Origin: Methyloprofundus sp.
Lineage (GTDB): Bacteria; Pseudomonadota; Gammaproteobacteria; Methylococcales; Methylomonadaceae
Direction: 5' to 3'
NCBI GenBank assembly: GCA_030619185.1
Contig: JAUXBW010000114.1
Span: forward strand, 1-7,449
DNA length: 7,449 bases
In this document: positions 1 to 6,641 of the stretch, piece after piece
Position numbering within the stretch: the first letter of the stretch is position 1
How the letters are laid out: every line of letters begins with the position of its first letter
Position numbers and translations under genes: made by a program
The notes under the pieces: model-generated
Databases searched by the model: none
What the model saw: only the letters and a program-made list of their open reading frames with translations
What the model was told of the DNA's origin: nothing

Positions 1-346
1 CATTTAGGCAGGCTGGCAGTAAACCCCAAACGCTAGTAATTTAACTGGATACGGTGTTGTGAAAGTGCTTTTTTATCAGTACTTATAATAAGGTTTTATG
101 GCCTGTTTTTTTCCTCAAAATAAAAAAACAAGTAGGCTACGTCAATAATTGTTTAGAGTGTAGGTGAGGGTAGGTTCTTAGGTTCTAGCCTGATGTTGTT
201 TGATACTGTTGTTGATAGAGTAGATTATATGCGTAATGAGTGCCTTTTTAAAGCGGAATATAATGATCAGAGATCTTGATCCGGTAAGGTACAAGTTCAG
301 TATAATCAATCAGTTAATATTTTTTCACCAAGATTTCATCTTGACA
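1..346. other. Non-coding left end with short repeats
   Basis: I see no gene here; the longest ATG-initiated frames I checked are about 16 codons and lack a ribosome binding site. The stretch contains an A/T-rich foldback (GCCTG plus seven T at 101-112, answered by seven A plus C at 122-129 and AGGC at 134-137). It also has a perfect 8-bp tandem duplication, TAGGTTCT, at 171-178 and 179-186, and an imperfect tandem pair, TGTTGTTTGATA (194-205) and TGTTGTTGATA (207-217). It lies downstream of the minus-strand pump gene, so it is the 3' flank of that operon. Isolated -10-like hexamers (TATAAT at 259-264 and 301-306) lack good -35 partners. Confidence 0.6.
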
Positions 347-3300
347 CTACCCTATCTGCTCTGGTTTTTTATTAATATTATCAGTTGTAAACTTCCCATA
401 CTTTAATAACATCAGTGGTAAGAGCAATAAATTCAATACAGTTGATGACACCAGTCCGCCGATAATAATTGCAGCCATCGGCCCCATTATTTCTAAGCCG
501 GGGTTATCACTATTCAGAGCAATAGGTGCCATTGCCAGAGCTGTGACTAATGCGGTCATTAGTATGGAAGGTAAACGTTCCTGTGCACCTTGTAAGGCTG
601 TTGCTAAGTTCCACGTTAAGCCCTGCTGTTCAACAAGGTATTGATAATGTGAAAGCAGCATAATACTGTTTCGTACAGTAATACCGAATAAGGTAATAAA
701 GCCAATAATAGAACCAATAGAAAGCGTCGCACCCATTAAGATAACGGCAATCATGCCACCCACGAGTGAAAAGGGAATGTTGAGTAAGGCAATCCCGACA
801 TGGCGTAGATTATTGATCGCCATGTAAATAAAAATGAGTACACCGATACTGGCAAGCAAGGCATGTAATATTAAGTCTTGTTTGGCCTGTGCCTGCTCTA
901 CCGCAGCACCGGTAAATTCAGGATAGATGTTTTCTGCAAAATCAATATCCTCGTTAACTCGTGTTTTAAGTTCATGCATAAATGAAGCCATATCTCGTCC
1001 ATTCACATTGCAGGTAATACTCTGTCGTCTCTGGGCATTTTGATGCAGGATATTGTAGCGCCCGGCATGATGTTTAATATCCACCAGTTCGTTTAGATTG
1101 ATCAATTTACCCGCTAGCGTTCTGATGGGTAACTGGCCTATAAGTTCTGGTTGTTGACGTAAATCAGGACTTAAAGTGACGCTAATATCAGTACTATGAT
1201 TACCTTGTAGGTGTTTGCCTACGACCAGGCCTGCGTAAGCTGCTTGAACAGTTTGTAAAACTTCTGTAGTCCGTACCCCCCAGAATTTTAGTTTATCCTG
1301 ATTTAGTTGAATCCGGATAAGCGGCGTGCCGGGAGGTGAACGTAATTGTATATCCGTCGCCCCGGGAATAGAATGCATTAATGCAGCAACTTGCTGTGCT
1401 TTTTTATCCAGAAGGTTTAGATCATTACCATAAATATTAACCACTACGGGCGAGGTGTAGCCTGAAATGGTTTCATCGACACGTTCTATTAAAAAGGTAT
1501 TGGCTTCATATAAGAGGCCGGGGAAACCAGCAAGGATCTCACGAATGTGATTTAAAACCTCCTGTTGCGCTGCTCCCGAGAGCGGTTTTAAGCGTACTTC
1601 ATATTCACTGTAATGGCTACCATAGGTATCTGCTCCACGTTCGGCACGGCCGGTCCATTGTGATACAGATTCAATCTGCGGGATTTTTCTGAATTGCTCG
1701 CTGATAAGTATGCCCTGGCGTATAGACTCTTGTAATGAGGTGCCCGGAATGCTGGTGGTATGGACTATATAATGACCTTCGCGTAACTCAGGCAGGAATT
1801 TATGTCCCAGTGTAGCAAAGCGCATGACAGCTAATAGAGAAATAATCAGGCAGGCAATAATGACTAGTTTGAAATGTGCTGCAATCCACTTTAATAAACG
1901 CTTATATCGTGGATTTAGATAGGCTATAACAGGAGGTGTGCTATTGAGTTGAATACCTTTACTTAATAATACATAGCACAACGCCGGGGTGAGCGTTAAT
2001 GCAACTAGCAGGGACATTAAAATAGCGAGTATGTAAGAATAACCCAGTGGGGCAAATAAACGACCGGCAACCCCATCCAACGTGAGTAGCGGTACAAATA
2101 CCAGTGCGACGATAAAGCTGGCGTACACTACAGAGCTACGTACTTCCATAGAGGCATCATAAACGACTTGCTGAGTGGGTAGGGGGTGAGTTAATAAACG
2201 ATTCTCACGCAGGCGGCGGAAGATGTTTTCGGTATCAATGATGGCATCGTCAACGACTTCACCCAGTGCGATGGCCAGGCCGCCCAGCACCATGATATTG
2301 AGGTTTATTTTTAGTTCGAGTAGAACGAGCACTGCACTGATGAGTGACAGAGGAATGGCAATAGTGGAAATAAAAGCAGTGTGTAGGTTGTATAGAAATA
2401 AATATAAAATAATGATGACAAACAAGCCCCCTAAAAGCAAGTGGCTAGACAGGTTGCTCACTGAGGTTTTAATGTAGTCAGCGGGTTTGAATAAGTGCGT
2501 GTAAAAGTCAATTTGCTGTTCTGCAAATAAAGTCTCAAATTCTTTTAAGGTATTTTCTACAGCATTGGATACGGTCAGTGTATTGGCATCGAATTGACCA
2601 ATCACCATCATGACGATACCGGGTTTTCCCATGACCTGGGCGGCACCAATGGGGGGAGCTGCTGCATATTGAATATGCGCAATATCTCCTAAGAGTAGAG
2701 TATTTGTATTGCTAAATCTTATAATGATTTGGCGCAGTTGCTCGGGAGTAGTAGCCTGGCCAGTGACCTGCAGCGTAAAGCGCTGATTGCTGTTCTCTAT
2801 AAACCCAGCGCCTTGTATTATTCCTGTTTGTGCAGCGACTGCAATGACTTCGGTAAAAGAAATATTGTTGTGCTGTAATTTAACCGGGTCTAACTGGATT
2901 TGAATTTGACGGATATCACCACCAAAAATATTTACATCGGCAACGCCATGTATCGATAATAAACGTGGAACCAGCAGGGTATCGACCAGATCACGGAGTT
3001 GCATCAGGTCTTTATGTGCTGAACTCAGTCCAAGGGTGAGTACGGTTGCTGATGATGATGTTAGAGGAACCGGGGTTGGAGTCTGTACACCTTGCGGAAG
3101 TTGTGAACTTAGGCCTGAGAGCCGCTCGGTGACTAATTGGCGGTTACGATAAATATCACTCTGTGCATTAAATATGGCGGTAATGATGGATAGCCCTTGA
3201 ATAGATTCTGAACGAATAGACTTTAAGCCCATTAAGCCGCTAAGGGATAATTCGATAGGCTGAGTGACTAAAATTTCGACTTGTTCAGCTGAAAAGCCAG

Positions 3301-3460
3301 GGGATTCTGTTTGAATAATAATTTGCTTAGGGGCAAATTCGGGGAAAATATCCAGGCCTGCATTGGCAAAACGGTAGCTACCATATATTAAGATAAGCAA
3401 GGCAATGGCGATGACAATACCATAATAGCGTATGGAAAAGCGGACGAGGTGTGCAAGCAT
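347..3460 (-). CDS. HME-type RND efflux pump, inner-membrane subunit (CusA/CzcA-like)
   Basis: Proton-driven inner-membrane pump of the resistance-nodulation-division superfamily, heavy-metal (HME) branch; such proteins work as trimers with a periplasmic adaptor and an outer-membrane channel. At 1037 aa it is full length. About twelve membrane segments are visible: one near residues 11-33, five between about 340 and 500, one near 529-547 and five between about 860 and 1017, with two large periplasmic domains between. Segment 4 carries LGEVVDDAIIDTEN (399-412); D405 falls at the proton-relay aspartate of CusA, but the neighbouring D404 and E401 differ from both CusA and CzcA. Residues aligned by eye to the CusA copper-binding methionines (M573, M623, M672) are H567, Y617 and E663, so Cu(I)/Ag(I) export is doubtful. 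The start at 3460 fits the usual RND N-terminus, yet no Shine-Dalgarno precedes it. The adaptor gene lies 98 nt upstream, probably in one operon. Class is secure; substrate is unknown. Confidence 0.93.
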   Translation of the reverse strand: MLAHLVRFSIRYYGIVIAIALLILIYGSYRFANAGLDIFPEFAPKQIIIQTESPGFSAEQVEILVTQPIELSLSGLMGLKSIRSESIQGLSIITAIFNAQSDIYRNRQLVTERLSGLSSQLPQGVQTPTPVPLTSSSATVLTLGLSSAHKDLMQLRDLVDTLLVPRLLSIHGVADVNIFGGDIRQIQIQLDPVKLQHNNISFTEVIAVAAQTGIIQGAGFIENSNQRFTLQVTGQATTPEQLRQIIIRFSNTNTLLLGDIAHIQYAAAPPIGAAQVMGKPGIVMMVIGQFDANTLTVSNAVENTLKEFETLFAEQQIDFYTHLFKPADYIKTSVSNLSSHLLLGGLFVIIILYLFLYNLHTAFISTIAIPLSLISAVLVLLELKINLNIMVLGGLAIALGEVVDDAIIDTENIFRRLRENRLLTHPLPTQQVVYDASMEVRSSVVYASFIVALVFVPLLTLDGVAGRLFAPLGYSYILAILMSLLVALTLTPALCYVLLSKGIQLNSTPPVIAYLNPRYKRLLKWIAAHFKLVIIACLIISLLAVMRFATLGHKFLPELREGHYIVHTTSIPGTSLQESIRQGILISEQFRKIPQIESVSQWTGRAERGADTYGSHYSEYEVRLKPLSGAAQQEVLNHIREILAGFPGLLYEANTFLIERVDETISGYTSPVVVNIYGNDLNLLDKKAQQVAALMHSIPGATDIQLRSPPGTPLIRIQLNQDKLKFWGVRTTEVLQTVQAAYAGLVVGKHLQGNHSTDISVTLSPDLRQQPELIGQLPIRTLAGKLINLNELVDIKHHAGRYNILHQNAQRRQSITCNVNGRDMASFMHELKTRVNEDIDFAENIYPEFTGAAVEQAQAKQDLILHALLASIGVLIFIYMAINNLRHVGIALLNIPFSLVGGMIAVILMGATLSIGSIIGFITLFGITVRNSIMLLSHYQYLVEQQGLTWNLATALQGAQERLPSILMTALVTALAMAPIALNSDNPGLEIMGPMAAIIIGGLVSSTVLNLLLLPLMLLKYGKFTTDNINKKPEQIG

Positions 3461-3526
3461 AGGAAAATAGGGTGTTTATCTAAAGTAGGGTAAGGAATGC
3501 ACTACAGTGTGGTTATAAAGTTGTTA

Positions 3527-3554
3527 TTTGGAAAATGCACAAATTTATTCCAAA
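3527..3554 (-). other. Hairpin between adaptor and pump genes
   Basis: TTTGGAA at 3527-3533 pairs with TTCCAAA at 3548-3554 (7-bp stem, 14-nt loop), just after the adaptor stop codon on the minus strand. There is no T-run after it in the direction of transcription, so it is not a standard intrinsic terminator. It could be an mRNA stability or processing element within the adaptor-pump transcript. The rest of the 98-nt gap shows nothing recognisable. Confidence 0.3.
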
Positions 3555-3558
3555 ATAA

Positions 3559-4578
3559 TTAATCATCATCATCATCATTTTCAGCTGGAATCTGAGCGCG
3601 GAACTCTTCTGATAATAACAGTTGTGCTCCTACGCTGACCACTATGTCATCTGGTTGTAATTCATGCTGGATAAAATAAGAGTTCGTGTAGATCAACTTT
3701 TTCTGTGTGATTTCAGTACGTTTAAACTGATCGTTATCAACTTGTAGATACACAAAAGCCTGACCTAAGTGCCACACTAAAGCGGATGCAGGAATGACGA
3801 CTCCGCTTACCTTATTTCCCTTCAATGGAAGCCAGGCGACAAGGCGCTGATGATAGCCTTCTGCAGCTTGATCACTTAGGTAGAAATAGGGGGTGCCCGT
3901 CTGTTGCGGGTGATTATCAAGTATTGCTGCATGGTCAATTAAGCTGGCTGACTGCGCTTTATCGCGTCTGCCAAAAGCCTGTAGGAAAATTGTTTTACTG
4001 GAAGGGGCTGTTTGGTCAGGGTGATAAATAAGGTAGAGTGGCCGGGTCAAAATATTCATCATATCGACTGATGGCTCGCCATCGCTTAAAAACCTGTGAC
4101 TAAGAACCTTGCCCCATTTTTCCTGAGTATACAACTGAATAGTACTGACTTGTAGTTGAGCTGTATTAAATAGGGTCTGGTCAATTTTTAGCTGCGTCTG
4201 CTGGTCACGCAGTTTGCGGGTAGAAATAGCCTGATCCCGTTGCAGGTTTTTTATGCGCTGGAAGTTTCTTTGGGACTGTTGTAGTTTGATACTTGCCGTT
4301 TCCTGCTGTGCTAGTGCGTTAAGGTATTCTTTACGGGTGTTGATTAAAGAAGCAAGGTTGACCCGAACGGCAAATGTTTCAATTTCCGGGTTAAGTTGAG
4401 TATTAACTAATTTTAGAGTTTTTATGCCCGTCCTGGCTAATATTGCTGTATCAATGTATACAGTCGATTCTGCTTGTAGACTTGAGTATTTATTGTCATC
4501 ATCAGCAGCATAACTAATTGAGTAGCAAAGCGAAATAAGCAGGGACAAAATGCTGTGTAGTGGCAATAATTTAGGCAT
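3559..4578 (-). CDS. Periplasmic adaptor subunit (HlyD/MFP family) of RND efflux system
   Basis: Membrane-fusion adaptor that would bridge the RND pump encoded downstream to an outer-membrane channel. At 339 aa it is shorter than CusB (about 400 aa). Residues 1-25 form a secretory signal peptide (basic start, hydrophobic 9-23, likely cleavage in the SYAAD region); there is no lipobox, so it is probably soluble periplasmic or loosely attached. Residues about 80-145 are rich in Gln, Lys and Arg with heptad-like spacing, matching the adaptor's helical hairpin. The C-terminal part (about 255-330) has the typical VIPASALVW strand and a GAQLLLSEEFRAQI segment. I see no His- or Met-rich metal-binding N-terminus; acidic runs occur instead right after the signal peptide (DDD) and at the extreme C-terminus (five Asp). 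The start is fixed because no alternative start codon lies between it and the upstream in-frame stop, but no Shine-Dalgarno is visible. Adaptor role is confident; substrate is not. Confidence 0.88.
   Translation of the reverse strand: MPKLLPLHSILSLLISLCYSISYAADDDNKYSSLQAESTVYIDTAILARTGIKTLKLVNTQLNPEIETFAVRVNLASLINTRKEYLNALAQQETASIKLQQSQRNFQRIKNLQRDQAISTRKLRDQQTQLKIDQTLFNTAQLQVSTIQLYTQEKWGKVLSHRFLSDGEPSVDMMNILTRPLYLIYHPDQTAPSSKTIFLQAFGRRDKAQSASLIDHAAILDNHPQQTGTPYFYLSDQAAEGYHQRLVAWLPLKGNKVSGVVIPASALVWHLGQAFVYLQVDNDQFKRTEITQKKLIYTNSYFIQHELQPDDIVVSVGAQLLLSEEFRAQIPAENDDDDD
3562..3576 (-). repeat. (GAT)5 trinucleotide repeat encoding the Asp tail
   Basis: Five identical GAT codons (ATC on the plus strand) sit immediately before the TAA stop of the adaptor gene and encode its terminal five aspartates. 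Identical codons in a run can gain or lose units by slippage, which here would only change tail length because the stop directly follows. Confidence 0.8.
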
Positions 4579-4727
4579 ATGTGCAGTACAAGGCTAGACT
4601 GAGTACGATAATTCTATTTTATTATAAAGTATTCGGTTTAATATTAGAGGTTAAAAGGGTAATTTAGGATAAAATATCTGCTTAGACAAGAAACGTTAAA
4701 AATTACAAAAATAAAGGTGGTACCAGC
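4579..4727. promoter_or_regulatory. Divergent promoter region between efflux operon and gcvH
   Basis: A 149-bp A/T-rich intergenic region must hold both outward promoters. For gcvH a near-consensus -10, TAAAAT, lies at 4670-4675, without a clear -35. For the efflux operon, TATAAT on the minus strand corresponds to 4621-4626, again without a good -35. The weak -35 boxes could mean activator dependence, but no convincing MerR-type spacer palindrome or other operator is visible. gcvH has a good ribosome binding site (AAAGGTGG at 4713-4720, 7 nt before its ATG). Confidence 0.4.
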
Positions 4728-5108
4728 ATGAGCCAAAACCCGAAAGAATTAAAGTATGCAGTGACCCATGAATGGGTGAAGTTAGAAGGTGATAATGTGG
4801 TAAAAGTCGGCATTACTGACTTTGCACAGCAAGAATTGGGTGACCTGGTCTATATCGAGTTACCTGAAGTAGGTCGTCAATTGGCTATTGAAGAGCAATG
4901 TGCGGTAGTTGAATCGGTTAAAACAGCCTCGGATTTATTTAGTCCTGTCGCAGGTGAAGTAATTGCTATCAATGATAGTTTGGCTGATGCGCCAGAGCAG
5001 GTGAATGAGGATGCGTTTAATACGTGGTTATTTAGCTTAAGAATAAACAGTAGCGATGATTTAGATAGACTTTTGGATGCTGAGGACTATGAGGATGCTA
5101 TTTCCTAG
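4728..5108 (+). CDS. gcvH: Glycine cleavage system H protein
   Basis: Cytoplasmic lipoyl-bearing carrier that shuttles the aminomethyl group between the P, T and L proteins of the glycine cleavage complex, yielding CO2, ammonia, NADH and methylene-tetrahydrofolate. The 126-aa length is normal. The family core is plain: THEWVKLEGDNVVKVGITDFAQ... near residues 13-34, and the lipoylation motif ESVKTASD with the modified lysine at K65, followed by FSPVAGEV. The C-terminus (LLDAEDYED) is also typical. A strong ribosome binding site, AAAGGTGG, precedes the ATG by 7 nt. No gcvT, gcvP or lpd gene is in the window, so gcvH appears to stand alone here, transcribed away from the efflux operon. No glycine riboswitch-like leader is visible upstream. 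Confidence 0.97.
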   Translation: MSQNPKELKYAVTHEWVKLEGDNVVKVGITDFAQQELGDLVYIELPEVGRQLAIEEQCAVVESVKTASDLFSPVAGEVIAINDSLADAPEQVNEDAFNTWLFSLRINSSDDLDRLLDAEDYEDAIS

Positions 5109-5120
5109 AGTTGCAGTAGG

Positions 5121-5136
5121 AGCCTATTTAAAGGCT
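5121..5136 (+). other. Small hairpin after gcvH
   Basis: AGCCT (5121-5125) pairs with AGGCT (5132-5136) around a 6-nt loop, 12 nt after the gcvH stop. It is followed by A residues, not T, so it is at best a weak or rho-assisted 3' end signal. Confidence 0.25.
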
Positions 5137-5139
5137 AAA

Positions 5140-5178
5140 AACTATCCACAAAAACTGTGGATAATTGTGTGGATAGTT
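5140..5178. promoter_or_regulatory. Cluster of three DnaA-box-like sites in an inverted repeat
   Basis: Three copies of the DnaA box (consensus TTATNCACA) lie within 39 bp. One is on the plus strand, CTATCCACA (5142-5150, one mismatch). Two are on the minus strand: TGTGGATAA (5156-5164, perfect) and TGTGGATAG (5168-5176, one mismatch). The outer two form a perfect 11-bp inverted repeat (AACTATCCACA 5140-5150 with TGTGGATAGTT 5168-5178). The inner pair can form an alternative 8-bp hairpin (5143-5150 with 5156-5163). DnaA binding would suggest a titration or regulatory site upstream of dgkA. Alternatively it is simply a hairpin at the 3' end of the gcvH transcript. Read on the minus strand the stem is followed by five T, but no minus-strand gene ends here. 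Confidence 0.5.
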
Positions 5179-5200
5179 TGCGATAAAGGATGTTAAAGGG

Positions 5201-5215
5201 CTGTAATTATTACAG
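5201..5215. promoter_or_regulatory. Perfect 7-1-7 palindrome, possible Fur-family operator or weak terminator
   Basis: CTGTAATTATTACAG is a perfect dyad of two 7-bp arms around one T. The 7-1-7 layout and the GTAAT-N-ATTAC core resemble binding sites of Fur-family metalloregulators (the Bacillus Zur box has this core). Followed by TTTTGTT, the same dyad could instead act as a weak intrinsic terminator of gcvH. It is not a LexA box, because the CTG-to-CAG spacing is 9 rather than 10. It lies about 50-60 bp upstream of the best -10 candidate for dgkA. Confidence 0.35.
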
Positions 5216-5262
5216 TTTTGTTAAATTGGCTAAATATTATACGCTTATATAAATCAATGGCT

Positions 5263-5268
5263 TATAAT
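5263..5268 (+). promoter_or_regulatory. Candidate -10 box for dgkA
   Basis: A perfect TATAAT hexamer lies 63 bp before the dgkA ATG. No good -35 is found at 16-18 bp, and the bases in front are not an extended -10. A second candidate pair, TTGGCT (5226-5231) and TATAAA (5248-5253) with a 16-bp spacer, lies just upstream. Either would give a leader of roughly 55-75 nt. Confidence 0.35.
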
Positions 5269-5331
5269 GTTTCGAGCTGTATGAAGACAAAAATTATTAC
5301 TCTTTTTTTACTTGACAGGAGTTTGTGGGAA

Positions 5332-5694
5332 ATGGCGGGACAGAACCAAAAAGGCTTAAAGCGAATTATCAATGCGTTGTTTTTTTCAGTTGCAGGGTTT
5401 AAGGCCGTCTGGAAACATGAACAAGCTTTTAGGCAAGAGGTTTTCTTACTGACCGTGGCCGCGCCTTTGGCGTTTTGGTTAACCGATAATAAGATTGAGC
5501 AAGTTTTACTGGTTGGTAGTGTTATTGCAGTATTGCTGGTTGAACTCTTAAATTCAGCCGTAGAAACCGCAATTGATAGAATAGGTCCTGAACACCATGA
5601 GCTTTCTGGTCGTGCAAAAGATATAGGTTCAGCAGCAGTTATGTTATCGTTATGTCTTGCGGCTTTAATCTGGGCGCTAATTTTAATTAGATAG
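5332..5694 (+). CDS. dgkA: Diacylglycerol kinase (prokaryotic integral-membrane type)
   Basis: Small trimeric inner-membrane kinase that phosphorylates diacylglycerol to phosphatidate with ATP, recycling diacylglycerol left by membrane-derived glucan or lipid A modification. From the chosen ATG it is 120 aa, matching E. coli DgkA (122 aa). An amphipathic N-terminal helix is followed by three membrane spans (about 36-50, 56-76 and 99-119). Conserved residues are present: E30 in HEQAFRQE, the ELLNSAVE motif with E71, N74 and E78, and SGRAKDIGSAA with D97. The start at 5332 is preferred because AGGAG (5317-5321) lies 10 nt upstream and family members begin here; the frame stays open to a TTG at 5218, but that extension is not family-like. 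The kinase gene begins 10 nt after the stop, so the two are probably co-transcribed. Confidence 0.96.
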   Translation: MAGQNQKGLKRIINALFFSVAGFKAVWKHEQAFRQEVFLLTVAAPLAFWLTDNKIEQVLLVGSVIAVLLVELLNSAVETAIDRIGPEHHELSGRAKDIGSAAVMLSLCLAALIWALILIR

Positions 5695-5704
5695 GAAATA
5701 ATAT

Positions 5705-6637
5705 ATGAGTGCATTGATTTGTGGGTCTATGGCCTACGATACCATTATGGTTTTTCATGATAAATTTAAAAACCATATTCTTCCTGAAAAAGTGCATATG
5801 TTGAATGTGTCTTTTTTAGTGCCCGCGATTCGCAGAGAGTATGGCGGATGTGCAGGGAATATTGCATACAATTTAAAGTTAATGGGCGAGAACCCTCAAA
5901 TTATGGCAACGGTCGGTCATGATTTTGAGCCGTATGCACAGTGGTTGAGTCAATGCAAAATCTCTAGTGAATATATTACCCTGCTAAATGACCATTACAC
6001 GGGGCAGGCATACATTACCACGGATGAAGATGATAACCAGATTACCGCTTTCCACCCTGGAGCAATGAATGACTCGCATGTTAATTCTGTTCCGCAGGGT
6101 GCGGATATAGAAGTAGGCATAGTGTCACCAGATGGCAAATTAGGTATGCAACAGCATGCGCAGGAATTTGTTGATGCGGGTATTCCTTTTATCTTTGACC
6201 CGGGGCAAGGTATGCCAATGTTCAGCGGTGATGAGTTACTGGAATTACTAAATTTAGCAACCTGGGCAACCTTTAATGATTACGAGTCTGAATTAATGCA
6301 GGAGCGTACCGGTTTAACCTTAGAGCAAATTGCCGAGCAAGTTGAGGCTCTGATCATTACTTTGGCTGGCGAAGGCTCTAAAATCTACACGCAGGGAGAA
6401 TGTATAGATATCCCCTCTGCTCAGGCTAAACAGTTAAGTGACCCAACAGGTTGTGGAGATGCCTATCGTGCGGGTTTATTGTACGGCATTATGAATGAAT
6501 ATGACTGGCCAACAACGGGCCGTATTGCATCTTTACTGGGGTCAATCAAGATAGAGCATCATGGTACACAGAACCATAGTTTTACTATGGAGCAATTTAA
6601 AGCGCGTTATCAGGATAGTTTTGGCAAAACATTTTAG
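5705..6637 (+). CDS. PfkB/ribokinase-family kinase, probably nucleoside (adenosine-like) or sugar kinase
   Basis: Cytoplasmic ATP-dependent kinase of the ribokinase fold, 310 aa, the usual length. The first family signature is present as YGGCAGNIAYNLKLMG (46-61) with the Gly-Gly hinge at 47-48. The second is DPTGCGDAYRAGLLYG (246-261), giving the anion-hole GCG and catalytic base D252. A nucleotide-binding-like ITLAGEGSKIY segment lies at about 218-228. The N-terminal GSMAYDTIM followed by a long insert before the Gly-Gly hinge resembles adenosine/nucleoside kinase-like members more than fructokinase or 6-phosphofructokinase, but the substrate cannot be read from sequence. The ribosome binding site AGGAAA (5693-5698) overlaps the dgkA stop codon and lies 6 nt before the ATG, supporting coupling with dgkA. 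Translation ends just before a strong hairpin. Confidence 0.9.
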   Translation: MSALICGSMAYDTIMVFHDKFKNHILPEKVHMLNVSFLVPAIRREYGGCAGNIAYNLKLMGENPQIMATVGHDFEPYAQWLSQCKISSEYITLLNDHYTGQAYITTDEDDNQITAFHPGAMNDSHVNSVPQGADIEVGIVSPDGKLGMQQHAQEFVDAGIPFIFDPGQGMPMFSGDELLELLNLATWATFNDYESELMQERTGLTLEQIAEQVEALIITLAGEGSKIYTQGECIDIPSAQAKQLSDPTGCGDAYRAGLLYGIMNEYDWPTTGRIASLLGSIKIEHHGTQNHSFTMEQFKARYQDSFGKTF

Positions 6638-6641
6638 CTCC

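Noticed and set aside
1..43. Tail or start of a gene crossing the left edge
   Set aside because: Plus frames stop within 11-14 codons and a minus ATG lies at 1-3, but no family or ribosome binding site supports either.
329..343. Intrinsic terminator of the efflux operon (CAAGAT-TTC-ATCTTG)
   Set aside because: The stem is a weak 6 bp with a 3-nt loop, and on the minus strand it is followed by an A-run, not a T-run.
3825..4031. Plus-strand small frame inside the adaptor gene
   Set aside because: It lies entirely antisense to a well supported gene and its translation shows no family features; the same holds for the frame at 2223-2477 inside the pump gene.
4579..4727. Glycine riboswitch before gcvH
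   Set aside because: The leader is too short and A/T-rich, and shows no tandem aptamer stems or conserved GGAGAG-type core.
5201..5215. LexA (SOS) box upstream of dgkA
   Set aside because: The dyad begins CTGT and ends ACAG, but the CTG-to-CAG spacing is 9 bp; the gammaproteobacterial LexA box needs 10.
5140..5260. A chromosomal or plasmid replication origin
   Set aside because: DnaA-like boxes and A/T-rich DNA are present, but there are only three boxes, no 13-mer or iteron array, and no dnaA, gidA, parA or rep gene nearby.
5312..5317. Perfect TTGACA as a -35 box
   Set aside because: It overlaps the dgkA ribosome binding site area and has no -10 at 16-18 bp; any start there would fall inside the gene.
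5262..5714. Minus-strand 150-codon reading frame opposite dgkA
   Set aside because: It mirrors the whole dgkA gene, has low-complexity translation with no recognisable motifs and no ribosome binding site.
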